The position numbers were made by a program, and so were the translations under genes. A model generated the notes under the pieces. That model did no database searches. It saw only the letters and a program-made list of their open reading frames with translations, and was not told the origin of the DNA. From Micavibrio_B sp964633355 (lineage in GTDB: Bacteria > Pseudomonadota > Alphaproteobacteria > Micavibrionales > Micavibrionaceae), in NCBI GenBank assembly GCA_964633355.1, contig CAZWGO010000016.1, forward strand, positions 1 through 46,198: a stretch of DNA of 46,198 bases, written 5' to 3'. This document shows, in pieces, positions 1 to 8,605 of this stretch (position 1 is its first letter; each line of letters begins with the position of its first letter).

Positions 1-1843
1 ATAACGCGTTCTGCATTTCTTCCAGTTCCAGCCAGCGCATTTCACGCCGCTCGAGCTCTATTTTTGCATCAGCATAGCGCTTGGTTGCGTCCATAAATTC
101 GTCGGGGCTATTCTTGTAAAAATCTGTATCGGCAAGTTTAACAGAGAGCGCCTTAATCTCTTCTTCAAGGGCGGCGATTTTATCCGGCAATTGCTTTAAT
201 TCGTATTCGAATTTATAGGAAAGTTTTTTAGCAGGTTTTGGCACTACGGTGATTTGAACCGGCTTTTCTTTTGCCGGCTCCTGTTTTTCTTTCTTTGCCG
301 GCTTTTCTTCCAGCATTTTTCGCGCTTCCAGATAATCGGAATAACCGCCGATATATTGCTGAACTTTACCATCGCCTTCAAAGGCCAATATCTGGCTGAC
401 GGTCTGATCAAGAAAATCACGATCATGCGAGACGATAAATAAAGTGCCTGTATAGCTCTCAAGAATTTCCTCGATCATGTCGAGCGTATCCATATCCAGA
501 TCGTTTGTCGGCTCATCGAGAATAAGCAAACTGCCCGGATTGGCGAGTACTTTTGCCAGCATCAAACGGTTTTTTTGACCGCCGGAGAGGTTTTTCACCG
601 GATTTGTCGCCAGCGACGGGTCAAACATAAAGTCTTTGAGATAGCCATAAACATGACGTTGTTTGCCCATGACATCGACATAGTCGCCGCCACTCGGCAC
701 CAACACACGCCACAGAGAATCCTCTTCTTTCAAGCCTCTACGCTGCTGGTCGAAATATGAGACTTCGATTTCATGCGCGAGCTTTACGGTCCCGGCGTCA
801 GGCTTTAATTCTTTCATCAGAAGTTTCAGGAAAGTCGTTTTACCAGACCCGTTCTTCCCTAAAAGTCCGATCCGGTCGCCTCGCTGGAAACGCATACTGA
901 AGCCGTCGAGAACGGTCTTTTTAACACCTTCTTCGGATGTAAAATGTTTCCCGACTTTAATAAACTCAGTAATGATTTTTGAAGAAAATTCTTCAACTTT
1001 CATTTCACCGACTTTAATTTTCGATACAACGCGGTTATAGGAATGTTGATCGCGCAGCAGCTTGTCGCGGGCTTCCTTCATCAATTGCAGCCGGCGCACA
1101 TTGCGTTTGCGTCTTGCAGGAACGCCGCGACTGGCCCAATCAACTTCAATATTTACAAGATTTTTACGGTTTTGCAGTTCTCTTGCTTCCTGCTCCAGCA
1201 ATCCCGATGACCATTCATCAAAAAATTTAAACCCGCGTGAGCAGACGCGTAAATTGCCACGATCCAGCCAGAAAATTTTATCCGTGATATTGGCAAGAAA
1301 AGTTCTATCGTGACTCACGCAGACAATCGCGCCGCGGAAGCCTTTCAGGTAATTTTCCAGCCATTCGATGATTTCAAGATCAAGGTGGTTGGTCGGCTCA
1401 TCGAGAAGCAAAATATCGGGGTCTTCGACAAGCGCCCTCGCAATCGCGGCGCGGCGGAGCTGGCCACCAGATAAAGTCGTCATCAACGCTTTCGGATCGA
1501 GATCAAGTGGTTCCAGGACCAGCTCGACTTTATATTCGAGCAAGTGCTTATCTTCTTCAGATAATTGTTCGAACACATAGGCGTAAACAGTCTGACCTTC
1601 TTTAGCTTTGATCTGCTGCTGGAGATACCCGATAGTGACACCCTGCATCTGGATGCGTTTGCCTTCATCCAGCTCACGATTGCCAGTGACGATATTCATC
1701 AATGTACTCTTGCCGCAGCCATTTCGGCCTACGAGCGCAATTTTCTGGCCATGATGGACGTTAAAAGTCAGGTTTTCGAACAGCACATGATTGCCGAATG
1801 AAATTTTTGCATCCTGCACGCTGAGGAGTAGTTCTGAAGCCAA
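1..1843 (-). CDS. uup: ABC-F family ATPase, Uup-type (3' end beyond window)
   Basis: This is a soluble, duplicated ABC ATPase of the ABC-F family, whose members act on ribosomes or nucleic acid rather than in transport. The first nucleotide-binding domain has Walker A GRNGCGKST (Lys about residue 45) and LDEPTNHLD near 149. The second has LGKNGSGKTT, LSGGQKNR and LDEPTNDLD near 444. The NDLD form in the second domain is typical of Uup. A Lys/Glu-rich, coiled-coil-like C-terminal domain begins near residue 510 and runs off the left edge of the window, so the gene is incomplete after about 614 codons. No ATG is suitably placed; the start chosen is TTG at 1843, just before the beta-strand leading to the first Walker A. 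It is transcribed away from the heme operon. Uup has been linked to precise transposon excision and ribosome assembly in E. coli; its role here is inferred. Confidence 0.88.
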   Translation of the reverse strand, partial: MASELLLSVQDAKISFGNHVLFENLTFNVHHGQKIALVGRNGCGKSTLMNIVTGNRELDEGKRIQMQGVTIGYLQQQIKAKEGQTVYAYVFEQLSEEDKHLLEYKVELVLEPLDLDPKALMTTLSGGQLRRAAIARALVEDPDILLLDEPTNHLDLEIIEWLENYLKGFRGAIVCVSHDRTFLANITDKIFWLDRGNLRVCSRGFKFFDEWSSGLLEQEARELQNRKNLVNIEVDWASRGVPARRKRNVRRLQLMKEARDKLLRDQHSYNRVVSKIKVGEMKVEEFSSKIITEFIKVGKHFTSEEGVKKTVLDGFSMRFQRGDRIGLLGKNGSGKTTFLKLLMKELKPDAGTVKLAHEIEVSYFDQQRRGLKEEDSLWRVLVPSGGDYVDVMGKQRHVYGYLKDFMFDPSLATNPVKNLSGGQKNRLMLAKVLANPGSLLILDEPTNDLDMDTLDMIEEILESYTGTLFIVSHDRDFLDQTVSQILAFEGDGKVQQYIGGYSDYLEARKMLEEKPAKKEKQEPAKEKPVQITVVPKPAKKLSYKFEYELKQLPDKIAALEEEIKALSVKLADTDFYKNSPDEFMDATKRYADAKIELERREMRWLELEEMQNAL

Positions 1844-2054
1844 ATTGAAATCCTTTACCGATCTGGCTTCTTAAGGTATTTGGCACAGAAAATCAAAACC
1901 AAATTATGCAAATAACCAGTCACGGACAAATGGAGCAATTTTCAACGACTTAAGGGGGAGTCTCTCAGTTTGCTCGTATATTTTAAGGAACATCACACAG
2001 ACGACGCGGAGTAGAGAACACTCTGAAACTCCACGTTGAAAATTAACTTTTATA

Positions 2055-2086
2055 TAGTTTGAACGTCATTCTAACTAGTTTGAACG
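2055..2086. repeat. Direct repeat TAGTTTGAACG, two copies 21 bp apart
   Basis: Two identical 11-mers (2055-2065 and 2076-2086) start 21 bp apart, which is two turns of the helix. This is the geometry expected of tandem regulator sites between uup and hemA. No known family motif is recognised. Confidence 0.5.
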
Positions 2087-2189
2087 CTACGTTTTTTAGA
2101 CAGGGGAGCTTTTTGCCGCAGAGACGCAGAGACCGCGGAGTTTATTAGAGGATAGTTTGCGAACTTCCTGAATTTTAACGGGGGCGGAT

Positions 2190-2244
2190 GCATGCCTTTT
2201 CAACGTGCCATAGCGCGCAAGCCCGAAGGCGGGCGCAGGCATGC
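2190..2244. repeat. Nested inverted repeat upstream of hemA
   Basis: GCATGCCT (2190-2197) pairs with AGGCATGC (2237-2244). Inside it lies a second hairpin, GCCCG-AAGG-CGGGC (2221-2234). It could be an extragenic palindromic element or structured leader RNA for hemA. No T-run follows, so it is not a simple terminator. Confidence 0.5.
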
Positions 2245-2430
2245 GAGGAGTGGGGGTTTGATGGTGATTGTCCCCTCTGGTTTTCCTTGGGGATGACCGA
2301 AAAACGGCGTGGCTTTTCTCGGTGAAGCCTAACAAAAAAATTATGGGACAGTTTTCGTCTTATTTCAAGGTAAAAGCGCGTCAAAGTGTCGCTTGTTCTC
2401 ATGGGCTAAAAAGGAGTATGCCGGACAGAC

Positions 2431-3684
2431 ATGAAAACACCATACGAAGATCATTTTCAGGAAAAGATTCAAGCGCTTAAAGACAAGGGCAATTATCGTA
2501 AATTTGCCGATCTTGAGCGCGTGGTCGGCAGTTACCCGAAAGCCGTGCACCGCCCCTGCGATTACGCGGAAAGCAATGTCACGATTTGGTGCAGCAACGA
2601 CTATCTCGGCATGGGTCATCATCCGGATGTGATTGAGGCGATGCGTGAAGCCACGAGAACCTATGGCACGGGCGCAGGCGGCACGCGAAATATTTCCGGC
2701 ACAACGCATGAGCATATATTGCTTGAAAAAGAGATCGCCGATCTGCACGGCAAGGAAGCAGCTCTAGTTTTCTCCTCCGGCTATGTCGCCAACCAGACCT
2801 CGCTGGCGACGCTCGGCCAGTTATTACCGGATGCAATTTATTTCTCCGACGAAAAAAATCATGCCTCGATCATTCAGGGCATTCGGCAAAGTGGATGCGA
2901 GAAGAGAATTTTTAAACACAACAACGTGGCGCATTTAAAATCATTGCTGATCGATGCCGATCCGTCCAAGCCTAAAATAATCGTCTTTGAATCCGTGTAT
3001 TCCATGGATGGTGATATCAGCCCGATCAAGGAAATCTGTGATCTGGCGGACCAATTCGGATGCCTCACCTATCTCGACGAAGTGCATGCCGTCGGCATGT
3101 ATGGACCTCGCGGCGGCGGTGTAGCAGAACGCGATGAGTTAAGCCATCGCATCAGCATTATTAACGGCACGTTGGGCAAGGCGTTCGGCGTGGTCGGCGG
3201 TTACATCGCCGCCTCAAACGATATTGTCGATTGTATCCGTAGTTACGGCTCCGGTTTTATTTTTACAACTTCAATCCCTCCCGCCATCTGTGCAGCGGCG
3301 AAAATAAGCATCCGTATTTTAAAACAGGATCAGGATATTCGCACACTTCACCAACACCGCGCCGCACGGTTAAAAGCAAAATTGAAGGACGCTGGCATTC
3401 CTATTCTTGATACGCAGACACACATTGTTCCCGTTATGGTGAATGACGCAAATTTATGCCGCAAGATGACGGAAATGCTTCTTTACACCCATAATATATA
3501 TGTTCAGCCGCTGAATTATCCGACCGTCGATTGGGGAACGGAGCGCATGCGCCTCACCCCTTCCCCTTATCACACGGATCACGACATGGACGAACTTGTC
3601 CGTGCTTTGGTCAATGTTTTTGAAACTTTATCTCCCCATTCCCTGCAACTTATTCCTGCCCCGAAAATGGCAGCGAGCGCTTAG
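2431..3684 (+). CDS. hemA: 5-aminolevulinate synthase
   Basis: This PLP enzyme condenses glycine with succinyl-CoA to 5-aminolevulinate, the first step of the C4 (Shemin) heme pathway typical of alphaproteobacteria. The 417-residue length fits the family. Visible marks are the N-terminal glycine-binding region (WCSNDYLGMG), the Gly-rich TGAGGTRNISG, the PLP aspartate motif YLDEVHAVG, and the PLP lysine in GTLGKAFG (Lys250). The start is ATG 2431, about 15 nt after AAAGGAG. A closer ATG at 2418 is out of frame and gives only 20 codons. It heads the heme operon; the fused hemC-hemD gene begins 6 nt after its stop. The C-terminal tail (about 15 residues) is not conserved in the family. Identity is near certain. 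Confidence 0.96.
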   Translation: MKTPYEDHFQEKIQALKDKGNYRKFADLERVVGSYPKAVHRPCDYAESNVTIWCSNDYLGMGHHPDVIEAMREATRTYGTGAGGTRNISGTTHEHILLEKEIADLHGKEAALVFSSGYVANQTSLATLGQLLPDAIYFSDEKNHASIIQGIRQSGCEKRIFKHNNVAHLKSLLIDADPSKPKIIVFESVYSMDGDISPIKEICDLADQFGCLTYLDEVHAVGMYGPRGGGVAERDELSHRISIINGTLGKAFGVVGGYIAASNDIVDCIRSYGSGFIFTTSIPPAICAAAKISIRILKQDQDIRTLHQHRAARLKAKLKDAGIPILDTQTHIVPVMVNDANLCRKMTEMLLYTHNIYVQPLNYPTVDWGTERMRLTPSPYHTDHDMDELVRALVNVFETLSPHSLQLIPAPKMAASA

Positions 3685-3690
3685 AATTTC

Positions 3691-5238
3691 ATGAAAATAC
3701 GCATTGGTACCCGCACTTCCCTGATGGCCATGGCTCAGGCAAAAACCGTCGCAAGGCTTTTAAAAGAACATTATCCTGACATTGAGACAGAGATGGTCGG
3801 CATTGTGCCTATCGGCGATAAGGATAAGACGACACCTTTGCCACAGATGAACACGATCGGGATTTTTAGCAAGGAAATTGACGATCATTTACTGGAAGGT
3901 AAGATTGATTGCGCGGTTCATTCGCTCAAAGATCTCGGCACGCAGCGCCCCGATGGTATTTCCCGCGCTGCGCTTTTACCACGCGATGATATTCATGACA
4001 TCGTTCTTTTCCATCCCGATATAGAAGAACGATTAAAAACAGGACAAAAAATTGTTATCGGTACCTCTGCGCCGCGCCGCGCCGAACTTCTCCCGTCATT
4101 CCTGCAAAAAGCATTGCCACTATTGGGGCCCATACCAGAGATTGAATTGGTTGCCATTCGCGGCAACGCCAATACGCGTATTTCAAAACTTTTGAACCCA
4201 GAGCAAAATCTTGACGGGATTGTCTTGGCACTGGCAGGCCTAGAGCGCCTGTATAATGACAATGAAGCGCATGAAGAAATTACGCGCTTTTTGAATGGCC
4301 TCAAGCGCATGATCGTACCTGTCACTGTTTGCCCGCCCGCGCCGGGTCAGGGAACGGTTTGCATCGAGACACTATCTGCGCGGAAAGACATATTAGATAT
4401 TTTTAAATCCCTCAATCATGTCGCAACGGAAAAAGCCGTCGATGCGGAATATGAAATCCTGACCATGAATGGCGGCGGGTGTCATCAGCGTTTTGGCGTT
4501 GTGTCTTTGAAGCTACCGAATATCGACGAAAATATTCTCCTGATCAAAGGCAAGAACAAAGACGGCAAGGATATATCCGGCCTGCACTGGATGCCGCCTG
4601 TTTACAAAGGACAAAAAGAAATCTGGAACGGCCATGATTTTGCCGATGGCATCTTCGTGCATGAAGATATCAAGCATGAACCCGTCAAATCATCCGCCGT
4701 CTTCGTTGCGCATACGCGCGCCTTTCCAAAGGGCGTTGCAAAGGACAAACATATCTGGGTTAGCGGCGTCAAAAGCTGGTTCAAGCTGGCCTCGAAAGGC
4801 TATTGGATAGAAGGCTGCGCGGATAGTTTCGGATTTGAATTTATCGTACCGACATTAACGTCCCGCGTGCTCGAATTACCGCCGCTCAAGTCTTGGGACA
4901 TATTGTCGCACGAACATGCTGAAGATACATGGAATGAAGGAAATTTCATTGCGACTTATTCGCATCAAGGCAAGGAATTATCGCCAAATCTCGTCAAAAC
5001 CCTGCAAAATGCCGATATTATATGGTGGGCGAGCGCCAGCCAGTATGAAGCCCTGCACCATGTACTACCAGTCGCCTATCCACAAATGCATGCCTGCGGC
5101 CCCGGTAAGACGGCAGAAATACTTGCTGCACAAGGCGTGGAGCCGTTATATGTTTTTCCGAATATAGACGCGATGTACAGGTGGATCGATGATGGCACAA
5201 AACAAAATTCACGCCCTTCCAACAGACGAAAAAATTAA
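3691..5238 (+). CDS. hemC-hemD: Fused hydroxymethylbilane synthase / uroporphyrinogen-III synthase
   Basis: Residues 1 to about 310 are HemC, which polymerises four porphobilinogens into hydroxymethylbilane. Motifs seen are IGTRTSLMAMAQA, AVHSLKDLG with catalytic Asp81, GTSAPRRAELL, IRGNANTRISKL, PAPGQGTVCIE, and NGGGCH, whose Cys264 should carry the dipyrromethane cofactor. Residues about 320-505 resemble the fast-diverging HemD (uroporphyrinogen-III synthase), with AHTRAFP, an ADIIWWASASQYEAL stretch like the HemD TSxxAV region, and MHACGPGKTAEILAAQG. Ordinary HemC is about 310 residues, so 515 fits a bifunctional fusion. No other hemD occurs in the operon, which supports the assignment. 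The 3' end overlaps hemB by 50 nt. HemC is secure; HemD is an inference from weak similarity and context. Confidence 0.88.
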   Translation: MKIRIGTRTSLMAMAQAKTVARLLKEHYPDIETEMVGIVPIGDKDKTTPLPQMNTIGIFSKEIDDHLLEGKIDCAVHSLKDLGTQRPDGISRAALLPRDDIHDIVLFHPDIEERLKTGQKIVIGTSAPRRAELLPSFLQKALPLLGPIPEIELVAIRGNANTRISKLLNPEQNLDGIVLALAGLERLYNDNEAHEEITRFLNGLKRMIVPVTVCPPAPGQGTVCIETLSARKDILDIFKSLNHVATEKAVDAEYEILTMNGGGCHQRFGVVSLKLPNIDENILLIKGKNKDGKDISGLHWMPPVYKGQKEIWNGHDFADGIFVHEDIKHEPVKSSAVFVAHTRAFPKGVAKDKHIWVSGVKSWFKLASKGYWIEGCADSFGFEFIVPTLTSRVLELPPLKSWDILSHEHAEDTWNEGNFIATYSHQGKELSPNLVKTLQNADIIWWASASQYEALHHVLPVAYPQMHACGPGKTAEILAAQGVEPLYVFPNIDAMYRWIDDGTKQNSRPSNRRKN

Positions 5239-6223
5239 AGCAGATTTCGTTCTTCCAAACCGTATGCGCCGTCTTCGCACGTCGGAAAACATGCGCCGCC
5301 TCGTGCGTGAAACCCAGCTTGCACCCGAGCATTTAACCTTACCGATTTTTGTCGAAGAAGGTCTGGACGAGCGTACGCCCGTATCTTCTATGCCCGGCGT
5401 TTACCGCGAAACAGAACAATCGATGGAAGCGGTCATCAGGCAATCGGACCAACTCGGTATTGGTTCTGTCATGTTATTCGGCGTATCGCGCAACAAGGAC
5501 AATACTGGTTCGGACTCGATGAAAAAAGGCGGCCTTCTCGACCGTATGATCAAACGCGCCAAAGATACTTCGCCGGACCTTTTGATCATGGCCGATTTAT
5601 GTTTTTGCGAATATACAGATCATGGGCATTGCGGGCCGATCGATAATCATGGTCATGTCGATAACGACGCAACGATCGAAAATATTGCTCGTCAGGCCAT
5701 TATCGCAGCCGATGCCGGAGCCGACATCCTCGCGCCATCCGGAATGATGGACGGACAAGTCGGCGCAATCCGACAAGCTCTCGACCAGTCAGGGCATAAA
5801 CACGCCGCCATCCTCGCCTATGCCGCTAAATACGCTTCCGTCTTTTACGGCCCGTTTCGTCAGGCGGCAGGCTGTAGCTTGCAAAAAGGCGATCGTAAAA
5901 CTTATCAGATGGACCCTGCCAATTCAGATGAAGCGATGCGTGAAGTAGCGCAGGATATTAACGAAGGCGCCGACATGGTCATGGTCAAGCCGGGCCTGCC
6001 TTATCTCGATATCGTCTCCCGCGTGAAGCGTGAATTCGCCTTGCCGACTTTTGCTTATAATGTCAGCGGCGAATACGCGATGTTGAAATATGCAGCGCAG
6101 GCCGGTGCTCTTGACTACGATAAAGCCGTGATGGAAATGATGATGTGTTTCCGCCGCGCTGGCGCCGATGGAATTTTAACTTATGCTGCGTTGGAAGTGG
6201 CCGAAAAACTGAATGCCCAATAA
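5189..6223 (+). CDS. hemB: Porphobilinogen synthase (delta-aminolevulinate dehydratase), zinc-type
   Basis: It condenses two 5-aminolevulinates to porphobilinogen. The 344-residue length is normal. The active-site metal loop reads MADLCFCEYTDHGHCG, giving Cys138, Cys140 and Cys148 with the same spacing as the catalytic zinc cysteines of the human and E. coli enzymes. The Schiff-base lysine motifs are AKYASVFYGPF and MVMVKPGLPYLD. Alphaproteobacterial HemB commonly has aspartates in this loop (DxALDxY...GxDG), so the zinc type is unusual here. The reading frame overlaps the fused hemC-hemD gene by 50 nt and hemE by 11 nt, suggesting translational coupling. Two ATGs (5189 and 5192) are possible starts. 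Confidence 0.95.
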   Translation: MMAQNKIHALPTDEKIKADFVLPNRMRRLRTSENMRRLVRETQLAPEHLTLPIFVEEGLDERTPVSSMPGVYRETEQSMEAVIRQSDQLGIGSVMLFGVSRNKDNTGSDSMKKGGLLDRMIKRAKDTSPDLLIMADLCFCEYTDHGHCGPIDNHGHVDNDATIENIARQAIIAADAGADILAPSGMMDGQVGAIRQALDQSGHKHAAILAYAAKYASVFYGPFRQAAGCSLQKGDRKTYQMDPANSDEAMREVAQDINEGADMVMVKPGLPYLDIVSRVKREFALPTFAYNVSGEYAMLKYAAQAGALDYDKAVMEMMMCFRRAGADGILTYAALEVAEKLNAQ

Positions 6224-7247
6224 TTTCTTAAAAGCACTTAAACGCGAAAATGATGGAACGCCGCCCGTATGGATGATGCGCCAAGCTGGTCGTTACCATT
6301 CCCATTATCAGGGTATGAAACAAACGCATACATTCGAAGAGTTATGCAAGGACCCGAAACTGGCGGCGGAAGTTGCGATGGGGCCGATCAACGATTTCGA
6401 CTTAGATGCAGCCATTTTATTTTCGGACATTTTATTCCCGCTTGAAGTCATGGGCACGCCACTGGAATTCGCACCGGGGCCAAAACTTGGTTTTCACCTA
6501 AAAACGCTGGATGATCTTAATCGCTATATCAAGCCGGATATTTCGAAACTTGATTTTCAGGCCGAGGCGTTGACGCTGACACGTGCAGTCTTACCAAAAA
6601 CCAAAAGCCTGATCGGGTTTGTCGGCTCACCGCTGACATTATATGTCTTTGCCGTACATGGAACGCATAAAACTGATTTGACCGATGCCCGCCTAGGTTT
6701 GAAAGACGGACGCTTTGCCGGATTCATGGATCAGCTACTGCCGGTTCTTACCGCCAATATGATTTCGCAGGCGCAGGCCAGACCGGACGTCATGGCAATT
6801 TTTGATTCTTGTGCCGGAGATATCTCGGTTGAGGATTATCAAAACATCTATCTGCCTTATCTCACAAAACTCCTCACCGCGTTTAAATCTGCCTGCCCCG
6901 ATATGCCAGTAATTTATTACGGTCAGAATATTGGCGCGGAATATTGGGAATTATTGGACGGTTTACCAATCACCGTTCTTGGTGTCGATCATCGTCAAGA
7001 TATGACCGCCGCACTACAGGAATATTCGGAGGATTTCGCTTTGCAGGGAAATTTCGATCCTGACTGGCTGACATTGCCGGAACAAGATTGCCTTCAAAAA
7101 ATTCAAAATTATTTCGATGAAATTCAATCCTTGCCAAAAGATAGCCGGAAAGGCTGGATTGCCGGGCTGGGTCATGGCGTGACGCCTCAGGCAAAAGAGC
7201 AAAATGTCCGGAATTTTATCGCCGAATTGCGGAAGCGGAGTTGGTAA
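6213..7247 (+). CDS. hemE: Uroporphyrinogen decarboxylase
   Basis: It removes the four acetate carboxyls of uroporphyrinogen III to give coproporphyrinogen III; it is cytosolic and cofactor-free. At 344 residues it has the usual length. The N-terminal signature PVWMMRQAGRY (residues 18-28, with Arg23 and Arg27) and the catalytic Asp72 in AAILFSDILFPLEVMG are clear. GFVGSPLTLYVF and the C-terminal GWIAGLGHGVTPQA also match. The start overlaps hemB by 11 nt, and the stop TAA shares its last base with the hemN ATG (TAATG), so it is embedded in a translationally coupled operon. Confidence 0.96.
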   Translation: MPNNFLKALKRENDGTPPVWMMRQAGRYHSHYQGMKQTHTFEELCKDPKLAAEVAMGPINDFDLDAAILFSDILFPLEVMGTPLEFAPGPKLGFHLKTLDDLNRYIKPDISKLDFQAEALTLTRAVLPKTKSLIGFVGSPLTLYVFAVHGTHKTDLTDARLGLKDGRFAGFMDQLLPVLTANMISQAQARPDVMAIFDSCAGDISVEDYQNIYLPYLTKLLTAFKSACPDMPVIYYGQNIGAEYWELLDGLPITVLGVDHRQDMTAALQEYSEDFALQGNFDPDWLTLPEQDCLQKIQNYFDEIQSLPKDSRKGWIAGLGHGVTPQAKEQNVRNFIAELRKRSW

Positions 7248-8605
7248 TGCTGAAAGACCTTCTCAAAAAATACGATGTGCAAGGCCCGCGCTATACCAGT
7301 TATCCGACCGTGCCGTGCTGGGACACGACACCGAGCGAAGATCAATGGATTGCGCATTTAGGTGCTGAACTTAATAAAAGTATTTCTATTGGCCATGGCG
7401 CGGCGCTTTACTTGCATATTCCATTTTGCGAAGCGCTTTGTACTTTTTGCGCCTGTAACCGTATCATCACGCGCAAACACGAACGTTCCATGCCTTATAT
7501 CAAGGCAATTCACCAAGAATGGGAGATTTATAAGTCCCGCTTGAAACGCAACAGTTTGCCGGTATCGGAAATTCATATCGGTGGCGGCACTCCGACTTTT
7601 ATGTCGCCGGACGAATTAAGATTACTATTAGAGCCTTTCCTGTTCGATATTGACCTTCTGCCCAATGCAGAGCTTTCTTTCGAAGCCGATCCGCGCGTCA
7701 CAAGCGACGACCATCTTCAAGCTTTTTACGATCTTGGCTTTAAACGTCTAAGCCTTGGCATTCAGGATTACGATCCTGCCGTGCAGAAAGCCATTCACCG
7801 TGAGCAATCGGTGGAAATGGTAGCAAAGCTGATGCAAACATCGCGCGATATGGGTTACACGAGTATCAATTTCGATATGGTTTATGGTCTGCCGAAACAA
7901 AAACTCTCCAGCATCGAAGATACATTCAAACATGTAATCGCGCAAAAGCCTGACCGCATTGCTTTTTACGCCTATGCCCATGTGCCGTGGTTAGAAAATA
8001 CCGGCCAGCGCGGCTTTACCGAAGCGGATTTACCTTCGGGCGACGAAAAGCGCGCACTTTATGAACTGGGCCGCCGCATGCTGGAAGATGCCGGTTACCA
8101 AGAGATCGGCATGGATCATTTTGCCCTGCCGCATGACAATCTGTTTGCCGCTGCCGAAAATAAAAATCTGTTCAGAAACTTTATGGGCTATGTCCCGGGA
8201 CATGTTTCACCGCTGATCAGTCTGGGTTGCTCATCGATCTCGGATTCATGGACGGCATTCATCCAAAATGAGAAAGATATCAAGGTATATCAAGATATCG
8301 TTGCGCAAGGGAAACTGCCGATCGCCAAGGGTCATATTTTAACTGAAGAAGATTTATACATCCGTAAGCATATTCTCGAGATGATGACGCAGTTTGAAAC
8401 AAAATGGGATGATGAAAACCCGTTTCTGTCTGGATTAAAATCTCGCCTTGAAGAAGCCGTGAATGATAACCTAATCGAGATGGAAAACGGCGTTGTGCGT
8501 CTCAAAGAAGACGGCAAACCCTTTATCCGCAATATCTGCATGGCGTTCGATGCGCGGCTGCAACGCCAAAAGCCGGGCTCCCGCATTTACAGCCGGACGA
8601 TTTGA
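7247..8605 (+). CDS. hemN: Oxygen-independent coproporphyrinogen III oxidase
   Basis: This radical-SAM enzyme decarboxylates two propionates of coproporphyrinogen III to vinyls without oxygen. The 452-residue length is typical. The cluster motif CEALCTFCAC gives Cys61, Cys65, Cys68 and Cys70 (CX3CX2CXC), the form specific to true HemN rather than HemW. The N-terminal PRYTSYPT and the IHIGGGTPTF strand are also HemN-like. The start chosen is ATG 7247, overlapping the hemE stop; an in-frame TTG at 7241 is less likely. It ends in TGATG shared with the next gene. No oxygen-dependent HemF is present in the window, so this may be the main enzyme of the step. Confidence 0.95.
   Translation: MLKDLLKKYDVQGPRYTSYPTVPCWDTTPSEDQWIAHLGAELNKSISIGHGAALYLHIPFCEALCTFCACNRIITRKHERSMPYIKAIHQEWEIYKSRLKRNSLPVSEIHIGGGTPTFMSPDELRLLLEPFLFDIDLLPNAELSFEADPRVTSDDHLQAFYDLGFKRLSLGIQDYDPAVQKAIHREQSVEMVAKLMQTSRDMGYTSINFDMVYGLPKQKLSSIEDTFKHVIAQKPDRIAFYAYAHVPWLENTGQRGFTEADLPSGDEKRALYELGRRMLEDAGYQEIGMDHFALPHDNLFAAAENKNLFRNFMGYVPGHVSPLISLGCSSISDSWTAFIQNEKDIKVYQDIVAQGKLPIAKGHILTEEDLYIRKHILEMMTQFETKWDDENPFLSGLKSRLEEAVNDNLIEMENGVVRLKEDGKPFIRNICMAFDARLQRQKPGSRIYSRTI

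Larger units (their letters stand above)
1844..2430. other. 587-bp intergenic region between uup and hemA
   Basis: This is the longest stretch without a gene. It must hold the divergent uup and hemA promoters, but no clear -35/-10 pair stands out. It contains a direct repeat TAGTTTGAACG (2055-2065 and 2076-2086), a CGCAGAGAC tandem motif around 2114-2130, and a nested inverted repeat at 2190-2244. The open frames across 2096-2402 have low-complexity, Arg/Pro/Ser-rich products and look non-coding. A good Shine-Dalgarno (AAAGGAG, 2409-2415) lies upstream of hemA. Confidence 0.6.

Noticed and set aside
2096..2402. Overlapping open frames on both strands upstream of hemA.
   Set aside because: Products are Arg/Pro/Ser-rich with no domain, cross a palindromic region and lack convincing ribosome-binding sites; treated as non-coding.
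1844..2430. FNR- or iron-regulator-type site for the heme operon.
   Set aside because: No TTGAT-N4-ATCAA sequence was found, and no other known box could be identified by eye.
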